Assembly (NCBI GenBank): GCA_030762175.1
Contig: CM060831.1
Coordinates: 79,391,001 to 79,455,000, forward strand
Direction of reading: 5' to 3'
Length of the DNA stretch: 64,000 nucleotides
DNA from: Metallyticus violacea
Taxonomy: Eukaryota > Arthropoda > Insecta > Mantodea > Metallyticidae
Shown here: piece after piece, positions 12,801 to 22,834 of the stretch
Layout: each line of letters starts with the position of its first letter
Numbering within the stretch: position 1 is the stretch's first letter
Translations under genes and position numbers: made by a program
The notes under the pieces: generated by a model
Databases searched by the model: none
What the model saw: only the letters and a program-made list of their open reading frames with translations
What the model was told of the DNA's origin: nothing

Positions 12801-15800
12801 AAATATCCATAAGCATCATGAGCTTAACTCATTTGTTCCATGATTTCATTAATTCCATTTATCTCAAAAATCTTAGTAGTCAACTAATCCTCAGTTGTGC
12901 AAAGTTACTGTCAATGATAGATGAAAAAAATATGCAATGCTTAGCACAGTTTTGAAGCATGAAATGTTATATTTGTGGAGCAAAAATTTCAGAAATGAAC
13001 AATACACAAGAAATGATACAACAGCCCATCGATATCATATACTGAAAGACTTGTTAATATTGATACAACATATTAGGGGTGTTTTGAAACCAGTAAGTAA
13101 ACAGCTTGAGTTTGGATTTTCAGTTCTTCATGCCCACATACTATTTTTTGAAAGTCTCCATTTTTCATGCCATATAGATTTTAAAATGTGGAAAGTGAGT
13201 GTGAAAGATGAAAGTTGAGATTTATTGGAAAGGAAGAACAAAATATTGCAAGACTAATTTAGAACCAGATTAGGTCTTGCAGTTCACATTCAGAAGGCTG
13301 GAAACCATGAATGATAGTAACACTACTCAAAGGTTTTTTGAAAATTGTCGAATAGCTTCTGAAATGACTGGAGTTAAAGATGAATTAATAACTGATTTTA
13401 AATAATTTTAAAAGCAATTTCATCTGGTCATGAAATTTTCGATGTTTCTCATTTCTCATAAATGGCAAATGTCAGTGTGGTACTGTAAACTTTGGCTGGA
13501 ATGCTTTCTTCTTTTAAAAAAAATCCTTTCCCAGTTTATCATTTCATCTCATGTATCATCATTGTCCACCACCTGTGATGCCGCTGTAGTTAAAACAGGC
13601 ATTAAACAATTAAAAAAAATACACTCCAAAGAGATATACTCTATGTCTCATTGTCTTAACCCTATGATGAGGATGTGAGGTTGAATTTTAGAGGGCAGAA
13701 TAAAATATATTGTACAAATAATCCATGAAAGTGATTTCCAGCATGCATTGTTATTATTTTATATTGCAACTATAGGATTCTATTCTATGTCTTAAGTCTC
13801 TTGTTTTATTATTGGCAGAAAACACAATGATAAATCCCAAAAATGTAAATTTACCATACTGATAATTAGAGCAAACTATCTGTTTAAATGAAGACAGTGA
13901 CATTGAAAATAACAAATTGAATCATACCTGTTAAGGGCCAGCACTTTATAATGTTATAAATTTTATGAATACAGTTTTCAAGTTACAGTTTTATGAATGC
14001 ATATAAAATGGAAACCAGTCGGTCCTGATGGTGTAGTGGTAACCATATTTGTCTTCTAAACCCAAGGTCGCAGGTTCAAACCTGGCCAGTATCGATTGAT
14101 TTTTTTGGGCATACAAATCCTAAGTATGGCTTCCTTCGGAAGGGAAGTAAAGCTGTGGGTCTCATGTCGTACATTTACAGCACGAAAAAACCTCAAGCCT
14201 GAAAGAAGAGGCCTCTGAGCAAAATTTGTCGGCCGTTTCATGCCCTGAATTGAATGGAACGCTGATGACCTGAGATGTAATAGAGTGTCCATAAATAAAA
14301 CAAATAAAATGGAAACCAGACATCAATCAAATCACTTATAGTTTAATCAGTAATGTAACCCCTATTTAGAGCTCTCTATCTTCATAAAAATATCTGTTGA
14401 TGGAAATATACCTATATGCAGAACAAGTGTGCTGAAACTGAAGTCTTTGGAAAGGAATATAAGTTTTACTTTTAGTAAACTATCAAAAAAGCCACCATTA
14501 TATACATATACAACTAAAGAGGCAGAAAAAGAATAAAACACTTAAATATTCACAGATTATTGTTCGCTATGTTTTGAACCTTTGAAGAACACGAGTGGTT
14601 TGAAACATAGCAAGCGATAATATATATCTATCAGTAAGTAATATATTAAATGCATGGCCTGAAGGCATGCTTACTTAAATTTTAAAATAATGCCACTATG
14701 TTAAACTCATGTGATCTACAAAATAGGGATGCAATATAATTATAGGGTAGTCTTTCATTTGGAGGCTCACTTTGCTTTCTTTTTCTTTGAAAGGAAATAA
14801 TATTGGTGTAATTATATAATATAAATGTAATAATTAATTTGTTGTTGTGACTTATATAACCACTTTGCTCAGTAAAAAAAATACTAGAAAGTTTGTTGTC
14901 ATTGTTGCATGTTTGTTATTTTTAATTCAGATTAAATGCACTTGTTTCTCAATAGCTTCAGATAGGGGATACTGCTGGGCAGGAAAGATTTCGGTCCATT
15001 ACTCAGAGTTACTATAGTTCAGCCCATGCACTTATATTGTTACACATGAGATATAATATGCATGTTTGTTATATTTAGTTCAGATTAAATGTAGTTGTTT
15101 CTCAACAGCTTCAGATATGGGATACTGCTGGGCAGGAAAGATTTCGGTCCATTACTCAGAGCTACTATCGTTCAGCCCATGCACTTATATTGGTGTATGA
15201 CATCAGCTGTCAGCCAACATTTGACTGCCTCCCTGACTGGCTAAGAGAAATAGAAGAATATGCTAGTAGCAAAGTTCTAAGAGTGTTAGTGGGTAAGTAG
15301 GGCGTGAAATGTAATATTTGCACCACTGTAATTATATAGTTCTTTTATTATATTTTTATTCTTTTAGGTAACAAGATTGACCGTGAAGATCGTGAAATTC
15401 CAACACCTGTTGGAGAGGATTTTGCTCAAAGGCATAGTATGTATTATTTAGAAACATCTGCAAAAGAAGCCGAAAATGTGGAACGTCTATTTATGGAAAT
15501 AGCAGCAGAATTAATGGAGGTAAGAAAAAGTTGCCTACTTCATGATAGACACACAAAAATGCATTAGACAATATTTGGAAATAGCTTTAATGCTAAATGT
15601 TAATCAAAAATAGGGAGCCACCTTAAGAGTATTTATTCAAAGCAAACACAATAGTAGTAATAAGTATGGTGAAGTAAGAATAGTAAAGTAGTGGTTCATT
15701 CATGTGAAGTTGATGATACTGTTGCATCACGTAAAGCAATGTTTACAGGAGGGTAGTAAAATTTGTCTGCAATGCATGTTGCCTGTATCTTAGTTACTAT

Positions 15801-18800
15801 TTCTTTTTGTGCTACCATACTAATATTTTGCATTCCTTATAACATTCCTTTATTGCTGACATGATAATTACAAGTTCATCTTTTTAGTTGGTGTTGGTGT
15901 GTGAGAGAAACAGAACCCCACTATATAAAATTACTATGATTTGAGTTCCAGAGAAGACTTAGGAGATGATTTACAACAGGACTCCTGTATCACTAAATGG
16001 TTTTTAGAGTTCAACCCTCGCTGGCCTAATATAACACTTATTTACTACATTGAAATTTAAAATTTTATTGAAAGTGCTAATAAAAATAAAACTACAAGAG
16101 GTCTCCACCTATCTGGCCCATGCCTTTTTAGATGTACCTGCTTGCAATTAAAGAAATTTTAATACATTAGTGATTTTATATTAATCCGTGATCTAAATTC
16201 TAAATAATTAAATAAAATACAAAATTTCCATCTAGATTGCATCAGATCCTGGTCCCCGATTCATCAGCAGTAACCTACTGGAATTCCAGGGGACCATGCT
16301 CTGACCCAACCCAGAGAACTAAATTGAAATATTTCAATTACTGTCCTATACCATTATTTTATCAGCTAGCTACATTTTCTACGAACTACTAACTCTTTTA
16401 TTTCTCAAATACCAATTGTAATACTATATGTACTCACTTTCTAGAGCACTCAGTATACAAGTGAATGCCAGTATGTGATAAGGTTGTCACCTGTACCATA
16501 TTATACAGGAGTCTCACATTTCATGCATAAATGTTATGTCCCATATTATAAGGAATGCCCCAAAAGCATTGTAAAGCATCAGAAGTTGTCATTTCTCAAG
16601 GTTGTCATCTATGTTCAAACGGTTAAACCTAATACAGTTATAATCTCTGCGTTCATACTCTCCATTGACCAATCAATGTATGATATTGATAGGCTGTCAG
16701 AGGGTGCTAGCACTAGTTTCTGCTCTTTTGAAATGTAGTAGTATTTAGGGATAACTTGCAACATGCAGTTCAATGGAAGCTAAGAAGAAGTAAGTTATAT
16801 GTGAAAGTATTATTATTTTCAGTGTTGAGTGATACAAGTTAAACACGAAATCAATTACTAAATTTTCAGCAACTGGTTAAAATAATTTTCAGTCAACTTC
16901 AAAAAAGAAAGTTAAACACTATTCAAAAAACTCTACAGGGAGGAAAACAATTCTGAGTTCACTTTTGCTGCTTGTTCTTAGGTCACAGCCCACAATATAT
17001 ACTGATTAGCAACAACATAATAAAAGTCTGCTACAATATCTAATAAATACGACATATTTAAGTAAATTCAAATATCGACCATTTTTATGCTAAATATTTC
17101 ATAATCCTACCTCAAGGGAAGTTTCTCGCTTTACTTAGACATGTGTCCACAAGAGGGTTGTCAGAGAAAACAACAATAACACGCCTGGTATTAAAATGCT
17201 CAAGCGTCACTTGTACACAGTTTCCAACAACTGTTGGTTGCATCATTGAATAAAACTGCTGACTGTAGAACAATGTTAAAAATTAGAGCAATTACTTACC
17301 ACTTGGCACCAGGACTTCGCAGAAGTGAAATTGTATAAATTGAAACATTCTGGAGATTATGGAAAACAGATTAAGGTTTAATCTGTTTAAACAGTGAATG
17401 AAGCTATATAGAATTGCACAATCATACCAGACATAGTTAAAATATTTTAAAACAAAACAACCCTAATATTGCCAAAAATACATAAATTTGGGATGGGCAT
17501 GAGACCCATCATTAATATAAATACACCTACATTTTTTCTAGCAAAATGGCTTATAGGCAGATTTACATTTCTACCAAATTTTGAAGTAGGAGCATAAAGA
17601 ACTCGCCTCAGTTTATAGAAAAAATTAAAGAATTTAAAGTTTTACCATCTGATATTTTAGTATCTTTTGGTGTAGTGTCTCTATTTTCAAGCATAGGAAC
17701 TGACAAGCTTTTATTGTTGTTGAATGAGTGGTTAAAGGAGATAGGAGTTAAAGAAACACATAGGAAGGAATACATCCACCTTACTAATATTTGTATTGAC
17801 CAGTCTTATTTTAGTTTTAGAGGTGAATTCTATAAACAGCAAACAAGACTGGCAAATGGGGAATCCTTTGCCCCCTTTTCTGGCAGATTTATATATGAGC
17901 AAATTAGAAACTCATATAGTTTCCGCCTTTCCACACTTATTTTAAATGCTGGTATAGATACATTGACGTGGACATTCCATGTCAGTGTATCTATATAAAT
18001 AGAAGATATTCAGAGATTGATGAGTATTGATAATGTTGAAGAGATCAGACAGAAATAAAGGCTCACTAATGTTGAACAGAAATGAGTTAAGTGGTTCAAG
18101 ATATCTGCAATCAAGAGTGCCTCTAAAGGCACTTTCTTGTAAAGCCACAAAGAGGGTAATATGCATTAAAATCACCATACAGGAAAACTGGTGTTGGGAG
18201 CTGGGAGAGCAGGTCTTCTAAATCTACCAGAGATTAAAAAATAGCATTTATTTATTTATTTGTTTATTTATCTATCTATTTATTCTGGCAGAGTTAAGGC
18301 CATTAGGACTTCTCTTCTCCTCTACCAATCTAATAATAATGATCATATGAAAATAATAGAATGAATAATTCTACAGCAGGTAAAACAAATAAATACATGC
18401 ATTGTAACAAAAGGAATTTGAATCTTGGGTAAATAATTATTTCTATTAATATTAAACAATTTGTTTTGAAATGCTCCTAAAGTTTGGCAGTAGAAATGCA
18501 TTCCAAAGACAGGCAGTGGTTACGGTGAATGATAATGAGTAAAGTGATGTACTGTGCAATGGTAATAATAGTACGTGCTGGGATTCAGAACATGTATTAA
18601 GATTATGAGAGGAAGACAGATTTTGAAAACAAGAAGATAAATTAGATGGAGAAGATGTAAGGATAATTTTGAAAAGTAGTGTAAGACAATGAATGTTTCT
18701 TCAGTCTTTCAGGCGGAACCAAGACAGCATATCAAGGGAGGGTGTTATATGATTGAACATATGCACGTCGCAGATGTAATGTATGCACGTATTATGAACA

Positions 18801-21699
18801 TGCTACAGCTTTTGCATTAAGTTGGAGTTTAAGTCTGTGAGCATAAAATTGCAGTAGTTGAAGTGAGGCATTGCCACGGATTGCACCAAGATCTTTTTTA
18901 AGGTTCTGGGTAGCAGCATGTTTAATCTTTTAAAAGTGTGCATTAGAGAACTTGCCTTCCTGCAGATTTCAGTAGGTTTTCCCATCAGAGATTACTGTCT
19001 ATAATAACTCCAAGATTTTTTGCTGAATCAGTGAAGCGAATTGCAGTTTGATTGATATTAATGGGAGGAATATTGCCTATATCTATGCCACTTAGCAACT
19101 GTGTGTCCCATGACCAAAGCCTGCCATTTTAAGGGATTAAGACCAAGGTCCAGAATACGTATCCATATGTGAACCGAGTCTAGATCTTGGTTAATGTTAG
19201 TTATTGTGTCATGAATGTTGTTAGTTTGACAGTGTATGTAAAGTTGTAAGTTGTATGCATAGAGGTGGTATTTACTGTGGCTAATAGCATGAGATATGCC
19301 ATTGATGTATAATGAAAACAATAAGGCACCTAGAATGCTGCCTCGGGGAACTCCTGCCTTCATGAATTGCCATTTGCGAAGGTAGGAGTCAAACCACAGG
19401 ACAACACTGTCAGACGTATTTAACACCTTTAGTTTAGTGAGAAGTAAGTCTGTGTCCACGGAATCAAAAGCTTTAGTCATGTTAAGCAATACAAGTAGTG
19501 TCAGTCTTCATTCATCACAGGCACCACATATATCATCACATATGTTAAGCATATATCATCACAAGCTCTGCTTGTGCTATTGCCTGGTCTGAAACCAGGT
19601 TGGTAGGTATATGCATTCCAATTAACCATCTACAATGCCCCAAGATCGCAGGTTCGAACCCGGTCAGGACCAATGGATCTTTTTGGGCGTAAAAATCCTA
19701 AGTATGGCTTCCTTCAGAAGGGAAGTAAAGCCATGGGTCCCGTGTCGTACATTTATGGCAGGAGAAAGAACCTCAAGCCTGAAAGAGAGGCCTCTGAGCA
19801 AAATTTATCAGCTGTTTCACGCCCTGATTTGAATGGGACCTGAGCTGTTAAAGAGCACCCATAAATAAAATCAATCAAAAAAAATCTGCAATGCCAGCTG
19901 CAGACTGAAGAAGTCTGAGTTTTTATTGATCTATCGGCAATTGAGAATGGTATGCAAGTAGTAGTAGTTGGATTGAAACCCAGAAAGGGATGCTATAATG
20001 TAAATGGAATGCTGTACATGTCACTTATGATTTAGTTCAATGTACGTAGTAGTGCCATCATCCATTGGAAGGTCAAGGTGCATTGAGGAATACCATGCAG
20101 GCAGGTCCTAAGGGTGAAACTGCAACTTTTCAAATCATTAGTTGTCCAGTAGTGCCCTCTCATTAAGCTACTATAAAAGCATAAAGGCAATAAATTCAAG
20201 CTTGTAAACACTCAGGTTGATATTCTCAAAACTTAAAAGCAATGTTCAAATCCAATCCCATAAAATGTCATTACAACATTTAAAGAATTTAATCTTATTA
20301 ATTTGGTGTAATACCTTAAAGGAAGTGTTGAGTGTGAACCTATACTAGGAAGGGGCCCCCAGAGTCTGTGAATAATGTAACATTTTAATATCAAAACCAG
20401 ATTGCTAAAAATACTTCAAAGTAATATTATACCACAAATTACAAAAAGGCTTCTAATGATAAATCTTGAATTGTAAGAAAGCAGCAAAACAGAAAGTTTA
20501 ATAATCAGTACTAAACAGTGGCAAAATATTTACTAACATCAGAATTAATAGAAGCAGCTAGAGTTACCTCTTTTTAATCAGATTGGTAACATCACTTCAT
20601 TAATTGTAGAAAACTTCTAATAATAAATGTTGAATTACAACCGAGCAGCAGTCCGTTCTAAAACAAAGACACAGCATTTACCCTCATCAAGTTTAATAAG
20701 GTTTACCCCTTTTTAACCATGTTTAAACACCTACAGGCTCACCATTTTAAAATATTCCAACAGTAATTCTAAATTACAAATGTAACAACAATAGCCACTT
20801 ATAAGAAATAAAAACTAACAAAAGCTAATAAATGCTAAGTGTTCCTCATAATTTTGTAAAACCCAGCAAAAAGCAAGCAAAGAGCCACTCCTGGCACTTG
20901 ACCATTTCATGAGTTGCATTGCCTCATGAGCTTCTGGGAAAGAAGTGAACAATGTAATTGATATTATACTTATGAAACTGTTGACAATGGAGTGGTAATA
21001 TATCCTAAACTTAGGTATTAATTTTTTACACTAAACTCCATTTACTTACATAACGATAAAACGCATTTTGGGAGAATCTCCCCCATCTTCAGTTGCTTAC
21101 TGAAACGATGGCTAGACACCCTGTTATTCTCATTGATAGTGATGCTGCCAAACACTAGCTGATATACCTAGATGCAATTGTTGTTTTGCATTGTCTTAAT
21201 GTGGCAGTCTCATAAAATACTGTTATAAGGTTTGTCAGAATTGGGGGATTAATATACAGATTTTTAATTTTTATTTTCTTTACTCTGAAAATGTTGAGTA
21301 AGGTTTGATACACAAGTAAATGTAATATAATTATTGAGTTCAACTTAAGAGAAACAAAAATGAAATGCATCTTTCCATGACCTTACACTGATAAACACAA
21401 GAACTACAGAAGTGTTTAACAAATCTTGTTAAATTTTTTGGGAATCACAGAAGAAATAACACTTGTCTTCAAAAGTGTTCAAGTTTTCTTGCAATAGGTT
21501 TCCAGTTTCTTGCATTTCTTATCATATGAATAATGTGTAATATTATCATAATAATATTTAAGAGTAGTTTTTAATTTATGTTACTTTATTTTAGCAAGCA
21601 AGAAGCAAAGAACTACCAAGGTATGATAGCAGTTCTCCAGCTATAAATGGAAGGACAACAGTCATAGGGGACAGTGGTTGTTGCAGCAGGATGTCCTAA
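3737..21699 (+). CDS. Rab30: Rab30 small GTPase, complete five-exon gene
   Basis: Golgi-associated Rab-family GTPase that recruits effectors in its GTP-bound form. Coding exons: 3737-3823, 3915-3998, 15109-15292, 15368-15519, 21595-21699; total 203 codons plus TAA, the same length as human RAB30 as I recall it. All introns are GT-AG and all phases join. Motifs in order: P-loop GNAGVGKT (about residues 15-22), switch I with GATIGVDF, switch [17 protein letters not shown] guanine specificity loop, ETSAK, and a C-terminal CC followed by SRMS, the prenylation site arrangement of the Rab30 group. The start [20 protein letters not shown] aligns with the human protein two residues in. Introns 1 and 3 are 91 and 75 bp; introns 2 and 4 are 11.1 and 6.1 kb and full of transposons. 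A broken duplicate of exon 3 lies just upstream of the real one. Confidence 0.97.
3915..3998 (+). CDS. Rab30: Rab30 exon 2 (switch I)
   Basis: 28 codons between the acceptor TTTACTTTAG and the donor GTAAGTG. Encodes [15 protein letters not shown] and the following beta strand, with the switch I threonine. Phase 0 at both ends. Confidence 0.96.
4915..5368 (-). mobile_element. 5'-truncated copy of the LINE at 6065-8660 (3' end only)
   Basis: The minus-strand translation matches the C-terminus of the LINE at 7843-8373 almost residue for residue (for example [37 protein letters not shown]), and the shared 3' UTR follows, ending at the CAGTGAGTTCGTGGAGCAGC block. It lies in inverted orientation to the longer copy, in Rab30 intron 2. 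Confidence 0.9.
5928..6061 (-). mobile_element. Solo Penelope-like terminus with hammerhead motif
   Basis: A short insertion resembling the terminal segment (pseudo-LTR) of the PLEs elsewhere in the window. It contains a hammerhead core and a GTAACA / GTCGAA block similar to 28953-29010. It is bounded by inverted repeats of about 17 bp (TTAACATTTTTAAAAAA at 5928 and its complement ending at 6061). No coding sequence is present. Confidence 0.6.
5990..6026 (-). ncRNA. Hammerhead ribozyme motif, apparently foldable
   Basis: Minus strand, 5' to 3': CTGATGA (6026-6020), stem II GGAGC / GCTCC around a four-base loop, CGAAAC, then palindromic ACTAGT as a minimal stem III, and GTC as cleavage triplet (C at 5993). 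The bases just before CTGATGA (GGAA) pair with those just after GTC (TTCC), giving a 4-bp stem I. All conserved core bases of the hammerhead are present. Known biology: PLEs encode hammerheads with very short stem III. Confidence 0.75.
6065..8660 (+). mobile_element. Non-LTR retrotransposon (LINE), 5'-truncated and internally deleted
   Basis: Apurinic endonuclease C-terminal half at 6137-6517 ([30 protein letters not shown]), a linker at 6675-7073, then reverse transcriptase: [14 protein letters not shown] near 7235, [21 protein letters not shown] and the catalytic FADD near 7520 in 7362-7739, and the C-terminal domain at 7843-8373. Frameshifts separate the pieces. Around 7211 the frame passes from [10 protein letters not shown] to the segment before [10 protein letters not shown], so roughly 100-150 residues of the N-terminal RT are missing and the copy cannot be functional. 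The 3' UTR has an 89-bp tandem repeat. The clade is uncertain (CR1- or jockey-like). Confidence 0.9.
8327..8506 (+). repeat. 89-bp tandem duplication in the LINE 3' UTR
   Basis: The block TATATGAGCGACAATATTAT through GATTTGTCTGTTT occurs twice, offset by 89 bp and differing at about one position (CAGTG versus CAATG). It spans the end of the reading frame and the start of the 3' UTR. The two truncated copies elsewhere do not show it. Confidence 0.9.
8661..10984. other. Rab30 intron 2, no recognisable feature
   Basis: About 2.3 kb of AT-rich intron. The short open frames at 9049-9533 have no recognisable similarity, and I see no TIRs, SINE boxes or structured repeats. Confidence 0.4.
10985..11500 (-). 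mobile_element. Second 5'-truncated inverted copy of the 6065-8660 LINE
   Basis: It begins with a degraded version of the LINE 3' UTR end (GCATTCTGTGAGCTCGTGAAACAG) and runs through the 3' UTR into the C-terminal coding part, ending near GTCTAGTATTCTTGTCATGTATATTTA, which matches the complement of 8115-8145. It is more diverged than the copy at 4915 and has frame breaks. Confidence 0.85.
11640..11770. repeat. Dispersed repeat, related to 16230-16330
   Basis: Shares with 16230-16330 the series CCTGGT, TTCGTTAGCAGCTACCTACT (there TTCATCAGCAGTAACCTACT), CCAGGGGACC and the GAGAAC/AAGAAC block, in the same orientation and spacing. It probably comes from the non-coding end of a retroelement. The family was not identified. 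Confidence 0.55.
11905..12320. mobile_element. Inverted pair of Penelope-like termini (foldback, about 190-bp arms)
   Basis: The left arm (11905-12110) and right arm (12125-12320) are near-perfect reverse complements around a short AT-rich spacer. Each arm carries a hammerhead-like core (TTGAAGA, GGAGA...TCTCT, CGAAAT) and the GTAAGTGAAGC block also found after the PLE at 44870-45890. The left arm lacks about 9 bases (CGGTCCCAA) exactly at the expected cleavage site. Confidence 0.7.
12215..12250 (+). ncRNA. Degenerate hammerhead motif (right arm)
   Basis: TTGAAGA (C to T in the first core base), a GGAGA / TCTCT stem II, CGAAAT, then CGGTC ending in a GTC triplet. The first core base is changed, so activity is doubtful. 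Confidence 0.5.
12572..12657 (+). repeat. 86-nt imperfect hairpin, pre-miRNA-sized
   Basis: Arms 12572-12609 and 12620-12657 (38 nt each) pair with a few internal mismatches around a 10-nt loop (TTTTGGTTTG). Either strand could form it. It may be a short MITE or foldback relic. Size and pairing also fit a microRNA precursor, but nothing else supports that. Confidence 0.6.
12900..13680 (+). pseudogene. Decayed coding-like stretch, probably transposon-derived
   Basis: Translations in several plus-strand frames look protein-like (for example [19 protein letters not shown] at about 13010-13070, then disconnected segments to about 13500), with frame breaks. They resemble an uncharacterised repetitive arthropod protein I cannot name. 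Not called as a host gene. Confidence 0.3.
14004..14319 (+). mobile_element. tRNA-derived SINE with 15-bp target duplications
   Basis: Body 14019-14304, flanked by identical TAAAATGGAAACCAG at 14004-14018 and 14305-14319. The tRNA-like head has a polymerase III A box (TGGTGTAGTGGTAACC) and B box (GGTTCAAACC) and resembles tRNA-Gly. The body (CTAAGTATGGCTTCCTTC ... GAGCAAAATTTGTCGGCC) ends in an ATAAATAAAACAAATAAAA tail. Same family as the copies near 19640, 22840, 43590 and 49833. Confidence 0.93.
14907..15192 (+). repeat. 153-bp-period tandem duplication across the Rab30 intron 2 / exon 3 boundary
   Basis: Copy 1 (14907-15039) and copy 2 (15060-15192) both contain the end of intron 2, the acceptor and the first 84 bases of exon 3. 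The offset is 153 bp throughout with no net gaps, and divergence is only a few percent. The 20 bases between the copies (15040-15059) are unrelated to either. Confidence 0.95.
14956..15040 (+). pseudogene. Decoy partial copy of Rab30 exon 3
   Basis: It has an intact acceptor (CTCAATAG) and the start of exon 3, but no donor. The switch II motif reads [11 protein letters not shown] instead of [11 protein letters not shown] (TGG to GGG), and an Arg codon has become Ser (CGT to AGT). After ATATTG the sequence leaves the exon and an in-frame TAG follows at 15076-15078. If spliced in, it would truncate the GTPase after switch II, so it is most likely silent. Confidence 0.9.
15109..15292 (+). CDS. 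Rab30: Rab30 exon 3 (switch II)
   Basis: Acceptor CTCAACAG and donor GTAAGT. Encodes [14 protein letters not shown] through [17 protein letters not shown], ending one base into a Gly codon that exon 4 completes (GNKID). It is the downstream, intact member of the duplicated pair. Confidence 0.96.
15368..15519 (+). CDS. Rab30: Rab30 exon 4 (NKID and ETSAK motifs)
   Basis: Acceptor TTCTTTTAG and donor GTAAGA. Completes the NKID base-recognition motif and contains [17 protein letters not shown] and the last G-domain helix, ending at AAELME in phase 0. Confidence 0.96.
15520..17459 (+). other. Rab30 intron 4, first part
   Basis: No coding similarity. It contains the dispersed repeat at about 16230-16330 (see 11640-11770), probably part of a LINE 3' non-coding segment. 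The open frame at 16475-16738 resembles nothing I know. Confidence 0.4.
17460..17998 (+). mobile_element. Penelope-like reverse transcriptase fragment
   Basis: The translation shows the PLE RT order with breaks: [15 protein letters not shown] near 17475, AKWL, then in 17675-17998 the relic of VSFDVVSLFTNIP (here [13 protein letters not shown]), [14 protein letters not shown], and a damaged version of the conserved GLAMGNSLSPF segment ([13 protein letters not shown]). Catalytic residues are mutated and the frame ends early. In Rab30 intron 4, same strand as the gene. Confidence 0.75.
18241..19500 (-). mobile_element. LINE fragment with tetranucleotide tail
   Basis: Minus-strand RT pieces: [33 protein letters not shown] and a mutated catalytic box (YAYN where YADD is expected) in 19058-19489, and the C-terminal domain ([12 protein letters not shown]) in 18803-18985. 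The 3' end is marked by (TTTA)n at 18245-18285, i.e. an (AAAT)n tail on the minus strand, directly after a GGCCTTAACTCTGCCAG block. The active-site change makes this copy dead. Confidence 0.85.
19638..19877 (+). mobile_element. SINE, 5'-truncated
   Basis: Starts inside the tRNA-like head just before the B box (AGATCGCAGGTTCGAACCC) and runs to the ATAAATAAAATCAATC tail. Flanked by ATCTACAATGCC and ATCTGCAATGCC (one mismatch), a likely target duplication. Same family as 14019-14304. Confidence 0.88.
19880..21050 (+). other. Rab30 intron 4, later part, no feature seen
   Basis: AT-rich intron sequence. Some internal similarity exists between segments around 20400-20460 and 20620-20700 (AACTTCTAATAATAAAT... 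with ...AAAACAAAGACACAGCATTTAC), suggesting an old repeat. No coding signal. Confidence 0.35.
21055..21092 (-). ncRNA. Degraded hammerhead-like motif
   Basis: Minus strand CTGAAGA (21092-21086), then a GGGAG...CTCCC stem II, but the GAAA box reads CAAA and no clear GUC follows. Probably a relic of a PLE terminus. Confidence 0.35.
21595..21699 (+). CDS. Rab30: Rab30 exon 5 (hypervariable tail, prenylation site)
   Basis: Acceptor TTACTTTATTTTAG. Encodes 34 residues from [11 protein letters not shown] to [10 protein letters not shown], then TAA at 21697-21699. The two cysteines sit four residues from the end, as in other Rab30 proteins, and are the expected geranylgeranylation sites. Confidence 0.93.
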   Translation, partial: QARSKELPRYDSSSPAINGRTTVIGDSGCCSRMS

Positions 21700-22834
21700 C
21701 CACTTTACATTTTAAACAAGTTCCATAAAATGCATTAAAGCTGCCAGCTTTACATTAAGTGAGCTTTCTTGGAAAACAATTGCTGTTTTATTTATTATAA
21801 AATATTTATTGACTTTTTAATCTGTAAAATCTAATGACTAACATTAATTTTTATATAATTTATCTTTGAAAGTTAATGTCAAATAATGTATATGTCATTA
21901 AGCACAATGAAAGAAATGGTTTTTCTAATTTTTGGTAGAGCCTGTAGAGACTCACATTGTTGGCAGTTTTATTGATGTATTAAATAACAAATGCAGCATA
22001 TGTATATAGTTTTGCCAGTGAAATCTAAAATTCGTACTATAAATATTGTTGAAAATCTGATTAGCTTCGTCCAGTATGAACAGTGTTGTGGATATAATGG
22101 AACAGTGTAAATAATGAAGACTAAAATGAGCATCAGAAGAGACAAGTTCAGTGAGTGCAACTGAGCCTGCAGATCATTTCAGAATTATATTTTGAATAGA
22201 GGTATCAAATGCCTAAGAAATTATTTTTTAATCTGCCATGATAACAATCTATACATTTTCACTTGGGCTTGCTACCTCTACCTAGTCCATTTCTTGCAAT
22301 CATTAGACAGAGTAATAATAACACAGACCTACACTACTAGTTGCACTAAACAACATTAATTTGTCAACACTGTACTTACTTCTGTGAGAGACACATTCCA
22401 GCATTGTTTAAAACTCTAAAAATGATATGTGTTTTTATTATATTGGTTAAGTTTGTGTTTTATTTCTGTGATAATGGAGCTAATGTAACAGCTTGCTTAA
22501 CTACTAATTGAAAATTATTCTTTTAATGACAAGTATATAGAATTGCTCTGTAAACCAAGGCAGCTGTGCTTAACACATTTATTATATAGTACTTCAAGAT
22601 ATGACATCTGTCTGAAAAGTATCAAACCTTACACTGGGAAAAAAAAAGTTACTATAGCTCATCTCAACCTTAGACAATACAAGTTAAATAAAGTGCACTG
22701 TTGTCATATGTACTGTACATATGCTCGCAACTAAAGCATTCAGCTGCAATCAGTCTGCTAATTTAATATCATCTTGTGAATAATACATCACCACACAGTG
22801 ATATATCTGCATTGCTATTTAAGGCTATTGTTGA
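21700..22834 (+). other. Probable Rab30 3' UTR and downstream sequence
   Basis: No coding similarity is seen after the Rab30 stop. The region is AT-rich and free of recognisable repeats until the SINE at 22835. The 3' UTR probably occupies about the first kilobase, ending near the AATAAA at 22687. Confidence 0.5.
22687..22692 (+). terminator. Candidate Rab30 polyadenylation signal
   Basis: AATAAA followed within 5-30 bases by TG-rich sequence (GTGCACTGTTGTCATATGTACTGT), the layout expected of a cleavage and polyadenylation site. It lies about 1.0 kb after the Rab30 stop. Other AATAAA sites further on are possible. Confidence 0.4.

Noticed and set aside
13430..13678. 82-residue open frame as a gene
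   Set aside because: It crosses several frames of a decayed repeat-like stretch and has low-complexity segments.
14021..14095. tRNA-Gly gene
   Set aside because: A and B boxes are present, but the sequence continues into a shared repeat body with a tail and target duplications, so it is a SINE head. The same applies to the heads near 23100 and 50100.
14575..14635. Hammerhead-like sequence (TTGAAGA ... GAAACATAGC)
   Set aside because: Stem II is only about three pairs and no GUH triplet follows; kept out as too degraded.
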